A stretch of DNA of 64,000 bases, taken from positions 62,227,785 through 62,291,784 of the forward strand of contig CM072885.1 of NCBI GenBank assembly GCA_037013685.1. Reading direction: 5' to 3'. Source of the stretch: Acridotheres tristis (taxonomy: Eukaryota; Chordata; Aves; Passeriformes; Sturnidae). The position numbers were made by a program, and so were the translations under genes. Under the pieces are notes generated by a model that did not search any database, was not told the origin of the DNA, and worked only from the letters and a program-made list of their open reading frames with translations. Shown piece after piece: positions 26,661 through 39,500 of this stretch (the first letter of the stretch is position 1; every line of letters begins with the position of its first letter).

Positions 26661-29486
26661 ATACGGCGTCCCCAGCAGAGCAGCTCCCACCATCACCCCT
26701 CAGCCCTCTGCACCGATAAAATCCCGCTCCCGTACGCCCTCAAAGGAAAGATTTTATCCACGGCTCCACACCAAGCTCAGGTCTGGGTGTGAACTTCCTC
26801 AAAGGCGACATGTTTTGAGGTGGGGAAGCGTTGGTTCAAACACATCCTCAAAAGCCAGGTGTTACTGTTAATTGAGTTTTAAAAGCTGTCTCAGAGCAGA
26901 AAGGAATCAAGCTCCATATTCAGAAATAAACCAGCTGCTTTTCTAAGAAACTAAAAGCTGTCACGTTGGTTTTGACCAAGTGGAAAATCACATTCTTCTC
27001 CCCACATCTTATGAAGGGAAATGGGTGCAAGGGAGAAGGATTCCAATCTGCCAGGGAGTTTTGGGGTGTGCTTACAGGCTGCTGAACTTTGGGACTCCAG
27101 GATGCATATGAGAGAGAAGGGGAAACCCAAGGCCGTCTTAGACACTTGAGAAAATAACGGCAAAATCCTCACCCTATTTTCTTCCCTGGCTGCCTTCTTG
27201 GGAGCCACACAATGAGATTTTCATAGGTTAGGGGAACAATCAGAGAGGGAGAAAAGAGATAATTGGTCCCTCTTTAGTATTTTAAGATACAGATCTCCAA
27301 GCATGCAGATGCTACAGCAGTTAAGCTTTGTGGAACTTCTTATGGTTAAGGGCTTTTGCATTTGTGAAAATGCGCGGTTGAGAAATAAAGCTTAATTCAA
27401 ATGTCCTTTGTTCACTACATGATTATTTTCCATCTGAATTTGTAGAATGCAAACAACTCACAGTCAGTGGGGAGCAGAGGGTACCCAGCATTCCTGAGAA
27501 CTAGCCCCAGGATATATAAGTATTGCATTAAGTCTCCTTAACATTTTACGGATTTGGCTGATTTTCAAGATCTTTAAAGCATGACACCATACATTTTTCC
27601 AGTTTTTTCTCCCTTTGGTGTGGGTGTGTGCCCATGGTGGGAGTACTGGTATAAGAATTTATCTCCAAAGCAATCTCTAAATCCAGCTTCTTGTTTTCCC
27701 AGGGGTATTTGTTTACATAAAAGGCTGTGTTGTGGCAGCAAGCATTAATGTGTTTGAAAATCTGTCACAGAGTAATTAAATTTATCCTCATTGCACCAAG
27801 CTGTTGGATAAGTTAGCATTATCCCCATACTGCAGGAAGAGAAGTGAGAAACAGAAATTAACCCATGAGGGGCCTAAGGAGGCTGTCAGAGAGCCAGAAG
27901 AGGAACACAAATCTCAAGAATTAACAGGCTAATGCCTTAACCACATGAATATCCTTTCTAAGGTTTGATTTGTTGCCATATCCTTTTTCTGCTTGATCAC
28001 TTAGGACAAAATGACCTGTCCCCCGATAACATTCTATATGCTGGAACTAAAAATAGGAATTCTCCTCTCCTACTCTTAAATTGTAGCATTGTAAGTGTAC
28101 AGCATGAGAACTTATGGGAAAAGAAAACGTCTAGGGTTCAAGAGGAAAAACAGATAAAGGCCAAGTGTGGGAGAAGAAAGCTATGGAGGGAAAGAACCTT
28201 TGCTAGAGTATGCAGGGGATCCACCTCCAAATAATTCTCACCATTTAAGGCTTTTCTTGCTGCTTGCCTCCATGCCCTTCAGAGAAATAAACATGGGGTT
28301 GAAGAACATTTGTTATAATCCTCACAGGTGATGCATGTATGTGCAAAGGTTTGCCATGCTACTTCTTTAACAGGAATTCAGGCACCTAGTGCCTAGTGGG
28401 AGAGGCACAAACCAAATGCTGCAGGAAAACAATCATACATCCTTCACCCACTTTCTTAGGTTTTTGCCCTTACCTTGAAACACAGCTTTGCTAGAGTTTA
28501 CAAGTGACTGTACAGCTGAAGAAAGCTTGAGGCTGGTGATTTTTCTGTTGTTTTTTTAAGTACAAAAAAGACAAAATTCTTTAAACACAACGCTGTCACC
28601 TCAAGCTAGTTTTGCAACAGCTTTGCAGTGCCAGTCCCAGACCTGACAAATCTCCCAATCTCTGGTTGAAGATTCCCTCAGCTGTCTCCTGTCTCACAGT
28701 CCATCAGTGCAGGGCTGGCACTTCACTTGGCATCACATCACAGCTTCTCTCTGGATCTGGGACCATCTCATGCTGCATGGCACCAAATTGTCTGCCACCC
28801 ATCCACGCTGGGGCCAGGGTTTCCAGATAAGAGGTGATTCATCTACTGTGTCCCACTGAATCCACCATTCTATTTTCTTCTGAGGAATCTACATAGGGAA
28901 AAACCCTTTCAGTGCAGGATGCCTTTAGCCATGCCAAGAAAATCCTCCCCTACACCTCTCTCTCTCTCGTGCTTTCACATTGTGGGAACCTCAGCAATAT
29001 TTAGCTGTTTCATTAAGCATTGCTTAACTCCCAGTGTCTGCTTTTGTTGAATTAGAACTCCACAGAAGGACATATTCAAGCTAGAGTTATGTTCCTTAGG
29101 AAAAAAATGTAGTCCCAAGTTACCTTTGGGTCTTGAGGAAAAAGCTGCAATATGCTTAGAGTGAGGGTTCCCAAAAGCACTCAGCTCTGATAGAAGAACA
29201 GGCAGAGCTGTCACATATATACAGGAGCCAGAGGATGCCTTTAAGTGCTCACAGGGTAAGAACATACCACATCTTTGGGAAGCTCAGCTCCAGAGCAAAC
29301 TCCCCGCCATGTGCCAGATACTTCCTCCTTCCTAGCAGCATGGCTCTGGTGTAAGGTCTTTGCAGAGCAGCCCCAGAGAAGCCAGAGACGATCTGTGACA
29401 GTGTAACTTGGGTAGAAATTTCTGACTAGTCATGCCACTAAAAAAAAGCCAGGTGTTACCTCAATAAGGTCCTGTCTACACAGCCA
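26661..29486. other. non-coding background, no gene seen
   Basis: AT-rich sequence after the CpG-rich island. Open frames are under 100 codons apart from one of 123 codons (26500-26871, +) that begins in the island and has no recognisable domain. No transposon remnants were recognised. Confidence 0.5.
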
Positions 29487-30215
29487 TAGAATCACAGAAT
29501 CATTCAGGTTTGAAAATACCTCAAACCTTTGACCAAACACCACCAGATCAACTAGACTAAAGCACTGAGTCCAGTTGTTTCTTGAACACCTCTATGGATG
29601 GGTTCTCTACCACCTCCCTGGGCAGCCTGTTCCAATGTTTGACAACTCTTTCCAGGAAAAAATATCCCCTGGTGTCCAACCTAAACCTCCCCTGGTGCAG
29701 CTTGATGCCATTTCCCCTTGTCTTGTTGCTGGTGGTCTGGGAGAAGAGACCAACCTGATCTGGCTGCATCCTCCTGTCAGTAGTGTGAGAAGGCTCCTCC
29801 TGAACCTTCTTTTCTTCAGGCTGAGCCCCCCCTGACAGCTCCCTCAGCCACTCCTCATCAGGCTTGTGCTTCAAATCATTCCCCAGCTCCATCCCTTCCC
29901 TGGACGTGCTCCAGCCCCTCAATGTCCATCTTGCAGTGACAGGCCCAGAACTGGAAACAGGATTTGAGGTGTGGCCTCACCAGTGCCCCACACAGGGGGC
30001 AATCATTGCTCTGATCCTGCTGGCCACGCCATTGCTAATCCAAGCCAGGTGCCATTGACCTTCTTGGCCATCTGACCACACCTGGCTCATCTTCAGCCGC
30101 TGTTAACAAGCACCCCCAGGGCCTTTCCCACCAGGCACTTTCTGACTACTCTGTCCCCAGCCTGGAGCTGCAGGGGGTTGTTGTGACCAGGGTAGGCAGA
30201 CAGACTTGGTGCCTT
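29487..30215 (-). mobile_element. CR1 LINE copy, 5'-truncated, ORF2 tail kept
   Basis: The plus strand begins with the CR1 3' tail (CATAGAATCACAGAATCATT). It then reads backwards through the ORF2 end (near 29557-29922) and into further ORF2 coding sequence: GGCCCAGAACTGG near 29942, CTGCTGGCCACGCC near 30018 and GGGGTTGTTGTGACC near 30175 all match conserved CR1 blocks. The element is on the minus strand and about 730 bp long, and similarity fades near 30215. It is longer than the typical avian CR1 fragment but far short of full length. Confidence 0.93.
29557..29922 (-). pseudogene. CR1 ORF2 protein, C-terminal remnant
   Basis: A 121-codon open frame inside the CR1 copy at 29487-30215. Its end (GRFRLDTRGYFF, then HWNRLPREVVENPS, then a final FKKQLDSVL) is the characteristic C-terminus of the CR1 reverse-transcriptase polyprotein, downstream of the endonuclease and RT domains, which are missing. 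The frame is intact for this segment, which suggests the copy is not among the oldest. It cannot drive retrotransposition. Confidence 0.9.
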
Positions 30216-33200
30216 CAGATGGCAGAACCCTGGTTTCAGCCTGGAGATGACTGGCAGGCAGCACACCCAGGGTGGTACCTGTGCCCTGCAGCATAATTAA
30301 GTGCCAAAACTTCACTTAACATCTGACTATGAGATACAATTGCTGCCTTTGCTCAAGAAAAAGCACTGTGGTTCTTGGAGGTTATTGCTGTGCTAACAGC
30401 TGTGATGTCATGGTTAAGGGTAGCTACAACACATTTCCACCTGAAGCCAAAGTGCTAATAAAAGTCTAAGCAGAATTGAAATAAAACCTAATTATAGGGT
30501 CCAGCAAAGCCTTTAACAGGGATGTCTACATTCATCATTAAATTCAAGATAGACCTTTCTCTACCATGCAGGAGGGAAATGGTAGAAAAATGGCTAAATA
30601 GATAATGGAAGACATTTAGTTAGTCCTTTGTTAGCACAGGATTTGTTATATTCAGAAATGTGGAAAACACCTCACTTGGGCTATCAGATTCTAGTTGAGC
30701 TGTTTTGGCTATGGGCAACAAGTTACTCGATTGTTATGTGTGAATATCCCAAGAAATGGCAAAGATGGGGAGGCCTTGGGATTATGTTGTACCTGAACAC
30801 TTTAAAAAGGAACCAGGAGTCCCTACATGTAGGTCCATGATCATTTGGGAGAAGCTCAGCCAAGACCCTCCTGTGTCATTAAAAAAAACAAACCATAAAA
30901 TGCATGCAATCTGAAAGAAGTAATACTGTCCTTCATCAAGAACATAGTTAGCAAGATTGGAAAAAGAGTGCATAATGAGTTTTTTGTGTCTGGATGGATA
31001 ATGAATGCTTTTTTAATGTCTACAGGTCTTTTACAGGTGAAATTTGAGCCAGCATTATGCCAAACCCAGATCAGCTTCCCTCTAAAATTGGCTGCAAGGC
31101 ACAATCATATTCTCTGTTCCTTCTCTCCCCTTTATCTCTTAAAAGGATAATTCCTGACAATTTACATTAACAGACAGACTTGAGTAGGGGGGCTTGCTTA
31201 CTTACTTTCTGGAAAGAGCTTAAGGTGAGGTCTTCTGTCTCCTCTCAGGAGCCATTTACTTGAACAAAGGGAGGGAGGATACAAAAGATCCTAATATTCC
31301 TGACTCTTTAATCTTTCAAAGCAGGCTTAATGCAGAGCTCAGCCGCTGCTGTGAGAGGCAGAGCTCTGTTTTGCAGTTTCCCAGACCCACTGCTGAGCAG
31401 ATGACACCATGGGCAGAGCCGGGGGTGAAAGCGGGGATGTGGAGGAAGAGGGACCGTCCTTTCCAGTGTCACAGTTTCCAGCCAGTGGGTGGCATTGTCA
31501 GCGATCCTGGGTGATGTCACACTCCTGTTGGACATGCAGCCAGGAGCAGTTTCTCCCTGGGACAGTCTCAGAAGACGTTGCAGGCACAGTCTAGGTCGGA
31601 GGACTGCACACCCATGAATTAATGCATCTTGTAGGATATGTATGGCATTCTAGGCAGTGCTCCTGGTGTTCCCAGGGACTTGCAGGCCCTTTAAAGAACA
31701 GACCTGGCAAGTGCATATCTGGAGAAGGCGCTGCTCTGTTCTTTGTTCCTCTGGGAGAGCATGTGTGGGGGTGTGAAGAAGGTATTTTCTCTTTGCCAGT
31801 GAGTAAAGAAGCCTCCTAGAAAACGACTTGCTCACTGCCAGTGTTCCAGAGTGAATGTTACCCACATTACACCTGGCACAGAGGCACAGCCAGCTTGGAA
31901 ATGGACATTATGAAAGAAAAATAATGGCTCAGCGTTTCGGCCCTGGTGGTACAATGGGTTTATTTTCACTGCACCATGGAATGAGCGGGAGAGCTGAGGC
32001 TGCTGAGCTGTACTTCTGGACCTGATCTAGTATCACAGAAAGGCTTTGTGCCATGGGAATGTGCCAGCTTGACTGGAGCAACTTGGAACCTCCTGCCCTG
32101 TGCTGCTTTACCTACTGCCGACATCAGCATTCACATTCAGTTTTACTCAGTCTCCTCTATACCTCTACCCTTCTGCTGTTTCCTCAGAGCAGTAGCCTCC
32201 CCTGGCATAACAGGAGATAAAAAAGGGGTGCCTTGGTCTGTATTCTTTCTTTTCTACCAATAGTTCTGGCTTTTGGAAGTCTCTGTCTCAAAATTCAACC
32301 TTAATTCCCCTTTCTTCTTTTACCAGAGGGTTTAAGCACCTCAAAGTCACATTTTATGAGACGGGTGGGTTCTTTTGTCTTTTTTTAAAATATCATTAAA
32401 ATGTCATTATCATTTAATATATATCATTTAAATATATATCATTTAAAATATATCATTGTCATTTTCTTGGAATATTATTAAAAATGGGACACAGACAATT
32501 GCTGCTTTGAGACTCTTGCATTGTCAGATAAGCGAGCTGAACTTCTACCTCAGGTCAAAAAGTGAATATAACTAAGTTACTTTCTTCTTAGCTCCTTGTA
32601 GGTTTGTCTTTGTTAAAGAAATTAAACCAGTTGGTAGACTCTGTGTAGGAAAGCTTCAGGCTTCAAAAACCAGGAGTTTTCTCATGCATTGACAATGTTG
32701 AGTGCATCTCAACACACAAACTGTCCCAGGACTTTGACTAACTGTAACTCCAACCACTAATCCTTCACTTTCCCATCCCAACTAATAAATATCAAGCAAT
32801 CCTCATGCATGTCCACCTCTGGGAAGGATGCTGCTTTTGTGGTCTGAAAGACACTCAATTTGCTGTCGATGTGGAAAGCATTTTTCATGGATGGAAACTC
32901 TCTTTCTGATTTCTTGTGCCTGGTTCAGGAAGATTTTTGAACCAGGTTCCCCAGACAACCACAATCACAGCTCAGAATTAATTACCTTCTGAAGTATGTT
33001 ATAAGAAATTTTTATTTAACCTAATTTGTCTCAGACCTCTATGTCTCCCTACTTGCATCATATGTTTTGGGGTTTTTTTTTATTCCCAGGGTAACCAGGA
33101 GATACAGAGCAAGTAAAGGAGAGAGCAAAACAAACAGAAGTATCTGCTAAGCTGTTGACTCACCATTTCCTGAGTCCTATGGTGACTTTAGAAACCAGAG

Positions 33201-33492
33201 ATGGAAAAGGTCTATTACATTATCTTATCTATCTTATCTACCGCACTGTCAAAGCAGGTTCAAGCACAGGATATAATTAGCCAAGTTATTTTTCAGTTTC
33301 CACTTCTGTCTTTTAAGTGAGCTGACCATATCTACATCAGATGGTGCTAGAGCAGAACAGTCTAATGTTTTATAAGCTAAAGCACTTGCTTGGTTCTCCA
33401 GAACCTTGTTTACAAAGTTCTGGCAGAACTGAGCAGATGTTTATGAATAATGAGCACTGCTCTTGTAAATAAGTGGTGTCCTGGATAGTGAC
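30216..33492. other. non-coding background, no gene seen
   Basis: AT-rich sequence with no open frame above 90 codons and no recognisable domain. Its only notable content is the AT-rich tandem block at 32391-32463. Confidence 0.55.
32391..32463. repeat. imperfect AT-rich tandem repeat
   Basis: About four imperfect units of roughly 15 bp built on ATCATTTAA plus ATATAT. Unit length and sequence vary, so it is an old or unstable AT-rich minisatellite. Confidence 0.75.
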
Positions 33493-34405
33493 CATAGAAT
33501 CATAGAATAGTTTGGATCAGGTGGAACATTTAAAGGTCAGCTACTCCTCCCTCCCCTTCAATGAGCAGGGACATCTTCAACCACATCACAGGTTGCTTAG
33601 AGCTCCATCCAATCTGACCTTGAATTTTTCCAGGGATGAGGCATCCACCACCTCTCTGGTCAATTTATTCCAGGGTGTTACCACCCTCATAGTAAGATTT
33701 CTTCCTCAAATCTAATATAAATTGACCTTCTTTCAGTTTCAAAACATCCTCCCTTGTCCTGTCACAAAAGGCCTTGATAAAAAGTTTGTGTCTGTCTTTG
33801 TTATGCATCCCCTTTAAGTACTGAGAGATGCCCTGGAGCCTTTCCTTCTCCAGGCTGATTGATCCCAATTCCCTCAGCCTTTCCTCCCAGCAGAGCTGCT
33901 CCATCCCTTGGATCCCCTTGATGTGCCTGCTCTGGCCTGGCACCAGCAGCTCCCTGTCCTTCCTGTGCTGGGATCCCAGGGCTGGAGGAGCTCTGCAGGG
34001 CAGGGGGGTCTCACCTGATCCCCTCCTTTCCCTTGCTGCCCACACTGGGGGCTCAGCCCAGCACAGGAAGGTTCTGGGTCCCAGAACACGCAGTCAGGGC
34101 AGGACCAGCTCTCACCCAGAAGCACCCCCAGGTCCTTCTCCCAGGGCTGCTCCATCTGCTCATCCCCAGACTGGATTGATCCCAGGGGTTGCAGCTGACC
34201 CAGGTGCAGCACCTGCCCTTCTTCTTGTTAAACCTTATGGGATTCCCATGGGTCACTTCTCGAGCTTGTCCAGGTCCCTATGGATGTCCTTCAGGTGTGG
34301 CATTTCTCCCTCAGCTTGGTGTCATCTGCAAATCTGCTGAGGGTGCACTTGATCCCTTTGTCTGTCCCATTAAGGAAGACATCAAATAGTACTGGTCCCA
34401 GTGAG
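33493..34405 (-). mobile_element. CR1 LINE copy, longest in the window
   Basis: The plus strand starts with two CATAGAAT tail units and then reads the CR1 3' UTR and ORF2 backwards: GAGCAGGGACATCTTCAACC near 33562, CTTTCCTCCCAGCAGAGCTG near 33880, and TGGTGTCATCTGCAAATCTG near 34318. The last conserved block (TACTGGTCCCAGTGAG) is near 34390. This minus-strand copy is about 910 bp long and 5'-truncated. The neighbouring copy at 29487 has the same orientation, but the two differ clearly in sequence, so they are separate insertions, not a tandem duplicate. Confidence 0.94.
33665..34045 (-). pseudogene. CR1 ORF2 protein, C-terminal remnant
   Basis: A 126-codon frame within the CR1 copy at 33493-34405. 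The segment RLQGISQYLKG, then DRTREDVLKLKEGQF and LDLRKKSYYEGG, follows the CR1 ORF2 C-terminal pattern (a DRTRGNGFKLKEGRF-like block in intact copies), with substitutions at normally conserved positions. The upstream endonuclease and RT domains are absent. It is a degraded, non-functional remnant. Confidence 0.85.
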
Positions 34406-35926
34406 ACAGTTACTACCGGTGAGTTTCACAGATACCTGAGTATGAAAGCTGGAAATATTTTGAAAGGAGAAACAAATAAGACACAAATGCATTTTGATGA
34501 CTGAGCAGAAGAAAAATATGATTCTGTGAGGTCGTTTTTATTTTTCACCAGCTAACCTTTGGGTTAAACCTGTCAGCAACACCATTCCCAGAAGCTTCAA
34601 AGCAGGGAAGATCGCACTGGGAAAACAATTCTGGCTCCAAGGTCTAGAGATATTCAGCTTAGCAGCTTTATCCACATCATTCTCATCAGTTTTATTCTGC
34701 TCCTGGAGTTTGCCAGCAGGAAAGAGTCTTTTCTGCTTGACATCATTTTATTTCACATGAATTTAGATCTGTTGAAAGGTGCAGTCTTCTGTCTTAGATG
34801 CTGGCTTCTCTGTATACCTATGAGCTAGGCAGCAGCTTGACAAGCTTTCCCTGATTGTCCTGCCAGACATCCTAGTCCTGAGGACAGAACTCATTGCCCA
34901 TCTCATTCATAGTCAAGCCTCCAAGTCAAAGATATCGCTAGATGTAAGGCTCTGAAAAAATCGTCTGAACACTTATTCTTGTCACTTTCCTTGAAGCATT
35001 GTAATGAAATTATAAATGGATTATGAAAACTTCTACACAGGTAGGTAGGCAGGATTTTTCTACAGCTTCCTCCACTCTCCATTCCAGGCAGCAACAACAA
35101 AAATTACAATACATTGTAGTGATATAATATAAACACTACTGAGAAACTGAATAGAAATTTGATGGGTCGTTAAAGGAGATCACCACCAACTGTAGCTCAT
35201 TTTCATTCCAAGAGTGACAATAAGACCCATCAGGTACCCCAGGGATGGAGATCTGACCAGGTCTTAGTCACATAACACCTCCAGGAAGAGGAAGGCCTGT
35301 TGGGCATAGAATGACAGCAAACATACAGACAATGTGTGAGAAATCTTCGCAAGACCTGATGCCTTTGCAAATCAGTGGCACCTCATGGCCACATGTTTTC
35401 TCTGCATTGGCACTTCAGAGGAGGATGGATGGTCCCAAAGGGAAATCTTGAATGCTTAACTGGTTACAGCAGATCATAATAAGGCAAAGCAAATGAGAAA
35501 TAGGCACTCTTTGAACGTCAGAAATCATTCTTAATCAGAACCTCATAAGATTACTCAAGTCTTCTTTGCACCCCTGGGACAGAGTGTAGAAAGCTCTGGG
35601 TGGCCTTTTAAATTCACATAGGGGAAGACAATTAACATAAAAAGGTCCCTTGGCAAAAAGTAGAATCTTTACACACATGGGAACACCAGAAGGGTTGCTA
35701 TATAATTAGTTGCTTACCTGCCTGTGTAGGGGTGCTTAAAACATGCTGCATTTCTTTCAAGACCTGTGTGATTTGCCACTTTAGCTTTTCTTACAGGCTA
35801 CTCATGTAACTCTACTGACTTCAACAAAAAATTATTCCAAAACCTTTCACTGTAAACATTAGAGCAGCCTATGTCAGAAGCAGGCCTAGTTCTGAAAGAC
35901 ATGCAGATTAGGCTGTAGCACATGTG
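34406..35926. other. non-coding background, no gene seen
   Basis: Sequence between the CR1 copy and the solo LTR. No open frame above 75 codons and no recognised repeat. Confidence 0.55.
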
Positions 35927-35932
35927 GTTTAT
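35927..35932. repeat. target-site duplication, left copy
   Basis: GTTTAT immediately before the TGTTG start of the solo LTR. It is identical to the right copy at 36566-36571. Confidence 0.92.
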
Positions 35933-36340
35933 TGTTGCGGAAAATGAGATAGGAAAACCTTATAAATATGATTGCCTGGCAAAAGATTTTGAGAATATGG
36001 AAACTATAAGCGAGATTGAAATGAAAGCCATCTTTGAGATACCAAACCTTAGTTACTGAACAACTAGAAAACAATAGTATGGCCAGCTGAAAGTAATCCC
36101 CTCTTCATTGAACAATTCTCTCTGCTTGCAGACAGGTCCAAGGGTCAGAGAAGACCCTCCTAGCTTGGCAGAAGGGGTCCAAAGAGTAGTTTTAAGGGTT
36201 TAAAGTGTAACACAGTATGGTAATGTAATAATTCTTATAGGCTGTATGTAAATGCTATAGGATTTGTATCTTGTATTAGATGGGTTAGTGAAAATTAGAA
36301 TATTCAACACAGAAGAAGATTTATTGTATTGTAACGGGAA

Positions 36341-36385
36341 CCTCGCTCTCTGACACCTTGCTCTCTTATCCCTTGCTCTCTTACC
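36341..36385 (+). repeat. 3 x 15-bp CT-rich repeat inside the LTR
   Basis: Three adjacent 15-bp units of the form CCTTGCTCTCTTATC (36341-36355, 36356-36370, 36371-36385), the first the most divergent. They lie upstream of the LTR polyadenylation signal. Confidence 0.85.
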
Positions 36386-36486
36386 TCTCTCTTTACTCTT
36401 CTTACTCTTGCCCTCCTGCTCCTACAGGCCTGCTCCGAGCTGCAACTTGCAGCTCCAAGCAGGGCCTTCTTACCCACACCCTTTGC

Positions 36487-36492
36487 AATAAA
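36487..36492 (+). promoter_or_regulatory. LTR polyadenylation signal
   Basis: An AATAAA hexamer 74 bp before the LTR's 3' end, the usual place for the signal that ends retroviral transcripts. It sets the plus orientation of the element. Confidence 0.75.
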
Positions 36493-36565
36493 CCACAAGT
36501 TCCAAAACCTGGCTTTAGAGATCTCTCCATCAGTCCTGACCGTCCTGACCACCGTCGCTCCTACA

Positions 36566-36571
36566 GTTTAT
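36566..36571. repeat. target-site duplication, right copy
   Basis: GTTTAT immediately after the CTACA end of the solo LTR. It is identical to the left copy at 35927-35932. Confidence 0.92.
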
Positions 36572-39500
36572 ACCTCTATGAAACGAAAAAAGTACTTTTA
36601 ATTCTATGGGGCAAAGGGAAAAAAAACAAAACATTTTGAATTGACACTGTGAATCCCAACTGACTCTTCTTGTTTATGGCAAGCAAAAATTATGTCACCT
36701 ACAGTGGTTTTTTGCCATTCAACTCAGTTTTCTTTTCACCCTTAGCCAGATATTATTTACATTTTTTTCTTCCTCCTTCTCCTGTTGCATTTTGTCTTCT
36801 AGCTAGAAATAGTTGCCACCTGAAAATACAGCAATGCTTAAAATACATGTGCAATTAAATGAACAAACCACTTAAATTCACAAATGTGAATCAAAATCTA
36901 TTGTATTCACTTAACTGCTGTCACAATCCAGGAATAAGAGAATATCTTGAATGTAACTGGCTTTCATGCACTATTTCCAATTTTGCACCAAAGTGAGAAG
37001 CTATTTTCACTTATTTGATTCTGAGCCTGGTCCTGGACAACAAACTCTCTATGATTTAGGCTTTTGTGTGATGTACTGTACAGTTTGATGATGGCAAATT
37101 GCAGAGGACATCAGTCACCCAATAGAAGCAGGTATATTAAACCCTGATAAAGGATCTCCTAGGGAGCAAAGCATCTACTACATAGAGTTACAGACTGATA
37201 CCCTGCTGAGTGGATTTTATTATTAAAAATACATGGTAAATTCTAGACTACATATGCTCCTGATTTCCCTGATTTTAAAAATAGAAAGTGAAAGCTCCCA
37301 GCTGGGGGCACAGCTGCTGCTGAACACTGGTAGAAATCATAGCCAGGAGTGTCACTTGCAAATGCAGCAGCCTGAAACTGAAGTGGTGGGAGAGTTTGGT
37401 TTCTCCCCAGCGTGCAGCTGAATCTTGGGGGTGGGGTAGGTTTCCACAATGATTGAAGAGTCAAGTGCCTCTTCTCTAAGGCAGATGCAGACATGTTTAG
37501 CTGTAAGATTCTCAAATATTGACAGTGCTCAGCCAACACTGTACTTCCAGGAACCTGATGTCACTGTTGTTGTCTCCTTTAAAAATCATTCAAGTTTGAG
37601 CACTTAGAAAAAATGCATCTGTATGGATTGTCGGGATAGAGCTGGGATATAGATTTCATGACACCAGGTGCTGGTGAAGAAGAAGGAAGACATCTATTGA
37701 GGACAGTTGATGGAAATTTTCATCATCTACAGAAACAGTGTTGGGAAGAACGGAAGGGACGAGAGGAACAGAATGTGGCTGTGTTGTGCCTTTTGTGCCA
37801 GCATCTCCCTCAAGTAATATCCTGCTGCCTTTTAGATGGAAGGCTCTGCAGGAAGGAGGATATCATGTGCAGGTTATTGGGCTGGACAGCTGCAGAGATC
37901 AAGCATCTCCTCTTCCTGAGTCATTGCTGCCAACGTGACTGTAGAAAAACCTATCCAGCGCTTGATTGTAATTTATTTGGTTTGTTTAAAATGCACCTAG
38001 TTGTAAAGTCTTATAAATATCAGATGCACCTTCTTTCCAGTATTAAGTACAAAGTGGAAGGTTTTTGTATAAATGGACTTTAAAATGAAAATGTAAACAG
38101 TCCTTTGGCTTCTTCTCTTCCAAAAGAAAGAAAGAATGAAACTGTGAAAAGTGTTTTTAGCTTGTTGGTGAGGCTCTGTGCAGGGTCTGTGTAATGAGAG
38201 ACTAAGGGGAGCAGCTGCTGCCTCCTGATCTTTAATGTCTGCAGTGCTCTTGACTCTTACAGCAGGGAAAATAAGTAATGCTATCTTGTTTAATCATGCT
38301 GTCTTCTACCTTGCTTAGCATTTACTAACTGGACTGGACCACCTAACTTGAAGACCTGCTTTAAAGGCAACCCTTTGACGGAAGAAACCCCAGACTGGGG
38401 AATTTTGAAACAAGGGCACCCTCTAATGGAAACGAGAATGACAAAGCAACCAGAAGCATTTAGGGTAGGGAACATACTTTTTCTCTTCTCTAGGTATTTA
38501 GACTGAGCTTATGCAAGAATCAATCCCTCTCCTACTCTCAAAGGAATGCCTAGATATTCTGCCTTTAAAATGTAATTTTTTTTTTTCATTGCAGATCAAA
38601 GCTTACAAAAAAACCCCACCTTTTGCACAGAATCCGAAACCACTTCACCAACCTGAAAACTAAAAAGTATCTCAGCAACTGGTGGTCCAAGCTGTAAATT
38701 AAGATAGGAGCTCTGGTCACTGAGGCCAAAGACCACTTTGTTTAGATTGCTTCTATTTAAGTTAACTATTTTTCCTGCTTCAAACTGCATCATCAGCAAA
38801 TGGGTTTCTCCTGAGCTGCTGCTGGTATTATAAGAGAGCAATAATTATTCCACAGCATGGAAGGACACAGTAATTGCTATTCTGTGAGCACTTGTTCTTG
38901 CACAATTAGGCTTCAGAGTTCTTCCATATGAAGCAGTGTGAGCTCCAATCCAATGGCTAAGGCTGTGTTAGCAAACCCTCTCTTACCTATCAGGAGAAGT
39001 TTTTCACAGAGGATGAAAAGCAAAATGGGAAGGCTACATCACACATCTGGGATGATTCCAAATGATTTTTGCCTGCTCCCATAAGCAAGTTCCCTCCTGA
39101 TTCTCATATAGAAGATGAATGATGGTGTCGCTGCAGAGGATTAAATTCCATGAGTGTTTACCACGTTTCTGGCTTCATATTTGCTCCTTCTCATCTTCTG
39201 CACCATCATGTGGTTTTAGGGAGCGAACTGAGAGATAAGTTTGTCACCCAGGCTCTGATTTGCATGTTCTAATAGTATCACAGGACTTTTGGAGGGTGCC
39301 ACTGTATTTGCCTGCCATTTAATCATCAGCCAATTTCATTTTGCCCTGAGCACCCACGAGCCTGTGTGATACAAAGGATGTGCAAGCCCTAGGAACCACA
39401 TCAAACAGGAGAGGGGTGCTCTGTCCAGGCTTGCCGGCTGTACCTGCTGAATGAAACACGCTCAAGCATTTCCTGAGAAAGTCTGGTGAGTCAAATCAGG

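Larger units (their letters stand above)
35933..36565 (+). mobile_element. solo LTR of an endogenous retrovirus
   Basis: A 633-bp element that starts TGTTGCGG and ends GCTCCTACA, giving the canonical TG...CA ends of a retroviral LTR. It is flanked by a perfect 6-bp target-site duplication, GTTTAT, at 35927-35932 and 36566-36571. A polyadenylation signal AATAAA at 36487-36492 fixes the orientation as plus. No gag, pol or env sequence lies on either side, so this is a solo LTR left by recombination between the two LTRs of a provirus. A 6-bp duplication is typical of alpha/betaretrovirus-like (ERVK-type) elements. I cannot name the family from sequence alone. The intact ends and duplication suggest a fairly young insertion. 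Confidence 0.92.

Noticed and set aside
33828..34340. 170-codon plus-strand frame as a gene
   Set aside because: It is antisense to the CR1 ORF2 remnant at 33493-34405.
36304..36552. 82-codon minus-strand frame with a VREQGIREQGVRE-like repeat
   Set aside because: It is antisense to the solo LTR and its repeat comes from the 15-bp CT-rich units.
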